A stretch of DNA of 20,597 nt from assembly GCA_021783855.1 (NCBI GenBank), contig JAJXTL010000043.1:1-20597 (forward strand). The letters are read 5' to 3'. The position numbers and the translations under genes were made by a program. Below the pieces are notes generated by a model, which did no database searches, had not been told where the DNA came from, and saw only the letters and a list, made by a program, of their open reading frames with translations. Shown here in pieces: positions 17,360-20,597 of the stretch (positions within the stretch are counted from its first letter, which is position 1; every line of letters begins with the position of its first letter). Origin of the DNA: Pseudomonadota bacterium (GTDB lineage: Bacteria; Pseudomonadota; Gammaproteobacteria; Burkholderiales; Gallionellaceae).

Positions 17360-18364
17360 ATGCTGCTCTGGCTGGAACTGCTGCTTTGCCTTGCCGTCAT
17401 CGCTTACGCGGGTTACTTTCTCTCCCGCTATGGCGACATCATTGCCGAAAAAACCGGCATGTCCGCATCCTGGGTCGGTCTCATCCTGCTGTCTACCGCC
17501 ACCTCGCTGCCTGAACTGGCAACCGGAATTTCATCGGTGACCATTGCGTCTGCACCGAACATAGCAGTTGGTGACGTACTGGGCAGCACGGTTTTCAACC
17601 TGACCATTCTGGTGTTGCTCGATGCCTTGTACAAGCGCGAAACACTTTACGGCAAAGCTGCTCAGGGACATATTCTGTCGGCAGCACTGGGCACCATCCT
17701 GATCGCCTTTGCCGGTTTCAGTCTGCTGCTGGATCACGCAGGCCTGAGTCCGGCATTGGGCCATGTGGGCTTGTACTCTCCGCTCATCGTGCTGGTGTAT
17801 CTGGTTGCGATGCGCGCGGTTTACAGTTTTGAGTCCAGAACCCTTACTGAATTCACCGGTGATGCCGCAGAACGTTATCCGGGGGTAACTTTGCGCAGCG
17901 CCGTCAAAGGTTATGCACTGGCAGCCATCGCAGTCATACTGGCGGGTTCCTGGCTACCTTTTGTCGCTACAGACATTTCCGAGTTAATGGGCTGGAAAAA
18001 GAGTTTTGTAGGTACCCTGCTGGTAGCCGCCGTGACCTCCGCCCCTGAGGCGGCCGTGACCATTTCGGCACTGCGCATCGGCGCACTGGACATGGCCATC
18101 GCCAACCTGCTGGGCAGCAACCTGTTCGACATCGTCATCCTGGCAATCGACGATGTGTTTTACACGAAAGGCCCGCTGCTTGCGCATGTCGATGCCAGTC
18201 ACGTACTGACCGTATTTACCGCCGTGATGATGAGCGCGCTGGTGACCGTAGGCCTGATCTTCCGTCCGCAGGGACGCACCGTGCTTGGACTGACCTGGGT
18301 GAGTCTGGGTCTGTTTATGCTGTATGTACTTAATTCATGGATACTTTTCGAACATGCACATTGA
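17360..18364 (+). CDS. CaCA-family calcium/cation antiporter (YrbG-like)
   Basis: A 334-residue inner-membrane Ca2+/Na+ or Ca2+/H+ exchanger of the CaCA superfamily. It has about ten hydrophobic segments in two inverted halves. The alpha-1 repeat is STATSLPELATG (45-56) followed by GDVLGSTVFN (71-80). The alpha-2 repeat is VTSAPEAAV (225-233) with LLGSNLFDI (250-258). The glutamates E52 and E230 are the expected ion ligands. The second repeat has Asp (D257) where many relatives have Asn. The start is supported by AGGA and an upstream promoter. Its last 11 bases overlap the next gene, so the two are co-expressed. The ion could be Ca2+ or Mn2+; sequence alone does not settle it. Confidence 0.9.
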   Translation: MLLWLELLLCLAVIAYAGYFLSRYGDIIAEKTGMSASWVGLILLSTATSLPELATGISSVTIASAPNIAVGDVLGSTVFNLTILVLLDALYKRETLYGKAAQGHILSAALGTILIAFAGFSLLLDHAGLSPALGHVGLYSPLIVLVYLVAMRAVYSFESRTLTEFTGDAAERYPGVTLRSAVKGYALAAIAVILAGSWLPFVATDISELMGWKKSFVGTLLVAAVTSAPEAAVTISALRIGALDMAIANLLGSNLFDIVILAIDDVFYTKGPLLAHVDASHVLTVFTAVMMSALVTVGLIFRPQGRTVLGLTWVSLGLFMLYVLNSWILFEHAH

Positions 18365-20597
18365 CGAACCCATCTGGCATACCCTGTCGCCGCAAATCGC
18401 AGCCGATACACTTAGCGTTGACCTGAAACTTGGTTTGGAGGAAGGCGAAGCCACCGACCGCCTTGCCCGCCTCGGCGAAAACAGACTGATCGAGGCCACG
18501 CCCCGTCCGGTCTGGCTGAAATTCCTCGACCAATTCAGAAATTTGCTGGTGATCGTGCTGTTGTTCGCCGCCGCGTTATCCTGGGCGATCAGCGATATCA
18601 AGGACGCAGCAGTGATTCTCGTCGTGGTACTGTTCAACGCCGGCCTGGGGTTTTATCAGGAGCACCGGGCGGAACAAACGCTGGCGGCGCTGAAGAGCAT
18701 GCTGGCGGCGCGCACACGGGTGCGGCGCAATGCGCGCATTGAGGAAATAGATGCCGTACATTTAGTACCGGGAGATATCGTGCTGCTCGAAGCCGGCGAC
18801 CGCATTCCCGCCGATGGTCGCCTGCTGGTCGCGCACAGTCTCGAAATCGAGGAAGCAGCGCTGACCGGAGAATCCCATGCCGTCGGCAAGTCGGTGGCGG
18901 CGCTGGACAAGGCCGAACTGCCCTTGGGCGATCGAATCAACCTGCTCTACATGAATACGGTGGTCACACGCGGGCGCGCCGAAATGCTGGTGACCGCCAC
19001 CGGCATGGCCACCGAAATGGGCAAGCTCGCCGGAATGATCGCCAGTGCTGCGGAATCGGAAACCCCGCTGCAAAAACAACTCGATGCGCTGGGGAAGAAA
19101 CTCGCAGCGATTGCAGGCTTGGTGGTGACTGTCATTTTTACACTTGATTTTGCGCGCGGCCTGCCCTGGACAGAGGCCGCAATGACTGCGGTGGCGTTGG
19201 CCGTCGCCGCCATTCCGGAAGGTCTGCCGGCTGTGGTAACAGTGACGCTGTCCATCGGCATGTGGCGCATGGCGCAGAACCAGGCCATCCTCAAGAAACT
19301 CTCCGCTGTGGAAACGCTGGGCTCCACCACAGCGATCTGCTCGGACAAGACCGGCACCCTCACTCTGAACCAGATGACCGCGCGCGCCGGCTGGTTTGCC
19401 GGGCGAAGCTTTTCGGTCAGCGGCGAGGGCTATGCACCCGACGGCGGGATTGTCTTTGAAAGTGAAACGGATCCTGTCCCCTTTCTGCTGCCGATGGCGC
19501 TCTGCACCGATTCCCGTGTGCGCGACGGGCAACTGATCGGCGATCCCACCGAGGGTGCGTTGTGGGTGCTGGCGCAAAAAGGCGGTCTCGACCCGGAAGC
19601 AGCGCAGGAAGAACAGCCTCGCATCGCCGAAATCCCCTTCGATTCCGCACACAAGTTTATGGCCACATTCCACCATGCCGGCGCAACAGTGGAGATGTAT
19701 ATAAAGGGTGCGCCCGATGTGTTACTGGCACGTTCTACCCATAACCTGACAGATGATGGGGAGCGCCCCCTGGATGCTACGGCGCGCGCCGCCATTGCGG
19801 ACGAGAATGAGCGCCTCGCCGCACAGGCGCTGCGTGTGCTGGCGGTGGCGCACAAGATCATTCCCGGTGCCGACTTTGATCCGGCGGGCGACCTGTGGGT
19901 ATGGACGGAGGGTTGGACTTTTCTGGGATTGGCCGGCCTCATGGATCCGCCACGGCCCGAGGCGAAAGCCGCCATCGCCCGCTGCGCGCAGGCAGGCATC
20001 CAGGTCAAGATGATCACCGGCGATCACAAAGTAACAGCCGCCGCCATCGCTCGCGAGTTGGGACTGATCGGCGAGGTGATTGAAGGGCGGGAACTCGATG
20101 CCATGAGCGAGGCGGAATTGTCCCGCCGCATAGATGGTATTTCTGTTTTTGCACGCGTCGCTCCAGAGCACAAGGTGAAAATTGTCAACGCGTTAAAAAA
20201 CGACGGACACATCGTCGCGATGACCGGCGACGGCGTAAACGATGCGCCCGCGCTCAAAGCCGCTGACATCGGTATTGCGATGGGCATTACCGGCACGGCG
20301 GTCACCCGGGAGGCGGCCGTCATGGTGCTTACCGACGACAACTTCGCCACCATCGTAAAAGCCGTGGAGGAAGGCCGCGTGATCTACGACAACATCGTTA
20401 AATTTGTGCGCTTCCAGCTCTCCACCAACATCGGCGCCATCCTCACCGTGCTCGCCGCCACGCTGTTGGGGCTGCCCGCGCCTTTTACAGCGATCCAACT
20501 GCTGTGGATCAACATCATCATGGATGGCCCACCCGCGATGACGCTGGGGGTGGAACCGGCGCGTGCCGGCATCATGCACGAGCATCCGCGCCGCCAG
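18354..20597 (+). CDS. P2A-type cation-transporting ATPase (3' end outside window)
   Basis: A P-type ATPase pumping Ca2+ or a similar divalent cation, with 748 residues visible and the C-terminal membrane segments missing. From the N-terminus: a cation-ATPase N-domain (WHTLSPQIAADTL), M1-M2, the actuator loop TGES (171-174), M4 motif PEGLP (288-292), phosphorylation site SDKTGTLT with D331, nucleotide-binding KGAP (451-454), hinge TGDGVND (624-630), M5, and M6 with NIIMDGPPA (N720, D724). PEGLP and NxxxD are the site II ligands of SERCA-like pumps. In M5 the NIGAI sequence has A695 where SERCA has its site I glutamate, suggesting one ion per cycle as in PMCA or LMCA1. The ATG at 18354 overlaps the antiporter gene by 11 bases. 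Confidence 0.9.
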   Translation, partial: MHIDEPIWHTLSPQIAADTLSVDLKLGLEEGEATDRLARLGENRLIEATPRPVWLKFLDQFRNLLVIVLLFAAALSWAISDIKDAAVILVVVLFNAGLGFYQEHRAEQTLAALKSMLAARTRVRRNARIEEIDAVHLVPGDIVLLEAGDRIPADGRLLVAHSLEIEEAALTGESHAVGKSVAALDKAELPLGDRINLLYMNTVVTRGRAEMLVTATGMATEMGKLAGMIASAAESETPLQKQLDALGKKLAAIAGLVVTVIFTLDFARGLPWTEAAMTAVALAVAAIPEGLPAVVTVTLSIGMWRMAQNQAILKKLSAVETLGSTTAICSDKTGTLTLNQMTARAGWFAGRSFSVSGEGYAPDGGIVFESETDPVPFLLPMALCTDSRVRDGQLIGDPTEGALWVLAQKGGLDPEAAQEEQPRIAEIPFDSAHKFMATFHHAGATVEMYIKGAPDVLLARSTHNLTDDGERPLDATARAAIADENERLAAQALRVLAVAHKIIPGADFDPAGDLWVWTEGWTFLGLAGLMDPPRPEAKAAIARCAQAGIQVKMITGDHKVTAAAIARELGLIGEVIEGRELDAMSEAELSRRIDGISVFARVAPEHKVKIVNALKNDGHIVAMTGDGVNDAPALKAADIGIAMGITGTAVTREAAVMVLTDDNFATIVKAVEEGRVIYDNIVKFVRFQLSTNIGAILTVLAATLLGLPAPFTAIQLLWINIIMDGPPAMTLGVEPARAGIMHEHPRRQ

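Overview
The window looks like the chromosome of a free-living betaproteobacterium. A Nitrosomonadales or Gallionellaceae-like lineage is my best guess, from protein character and gene order rather than any search. The block yhbY / rlmE-ftsH-folP-glmM is the classic proteobacterial order, and carA-carB-greA beside it is usual in Betaproteobacteria. Most of the window is conserved housekeeping DNA, densely packed and intact. I see no rRNA, tRNA, CRISPR array, prophage or complete insertion sequence.

Layout. 1-2549 (+): the 3' part of clpS, then clpA, the adaptor and unfoldase of the ClpAP protease. 2575-3468 (+): gluQRS, a tRNA-modifying synthetase paralogue. 3482-8437 (-): rlmE, ftsH, folP and glmM, transcribed from right to left (23S rRNA methylation, membrane protease, folate synthesis, cell-wall precursor). 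8476-8826 (+): yhbY, divergent from rlmE. 8928-14057 (-): carA, carB and greA (carbamoyl phosphate synthesis and a transcript cleavage factor). 14267-14800 (+): mntP, manganese efflux. 15035-15367 (-): a secreted PsiF-repeat protein. 15563-16957 (+): a CPA1 Na+/H+ antiporter. 17360-20597 (+): a Ca2+/cation antiporter whose end overlaps the start of a P2A-type cation ATPase that runs off the window. The right third is therefore a cation-efflux neighbourhood (Mn, Na/H, Ca or Mn).

The most unusual feature is the repeat content. Five related quasi-palindromic elements, with arms of short tandem units such as GAGTGAG or TTAGTCG, lie between 5.6 and 13.5 kb. Four sit against the 3' ends of minus-strand genes (ftsH, greA, carB, carA). 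The fifth lies in frame inside carA and lengthens the linker between its two domains by roughly 20 residues. Other small repeats are a REP-like palindrome between rlmE and ftsH, a CATTCCGA-type inverted element beside psiF, and a 185-bp non-coding element whose inverted ends and CTAA target duplication fit an IS5-type MITE. The 402-bp gap before the antiporter/ATPase pair also holds a strong hairpin with alternative pairings and some features of an integron attC site or a minus-strand terminator. I found no clear new multi-gene system; the repeat family and this structured gap deserve the closest look.
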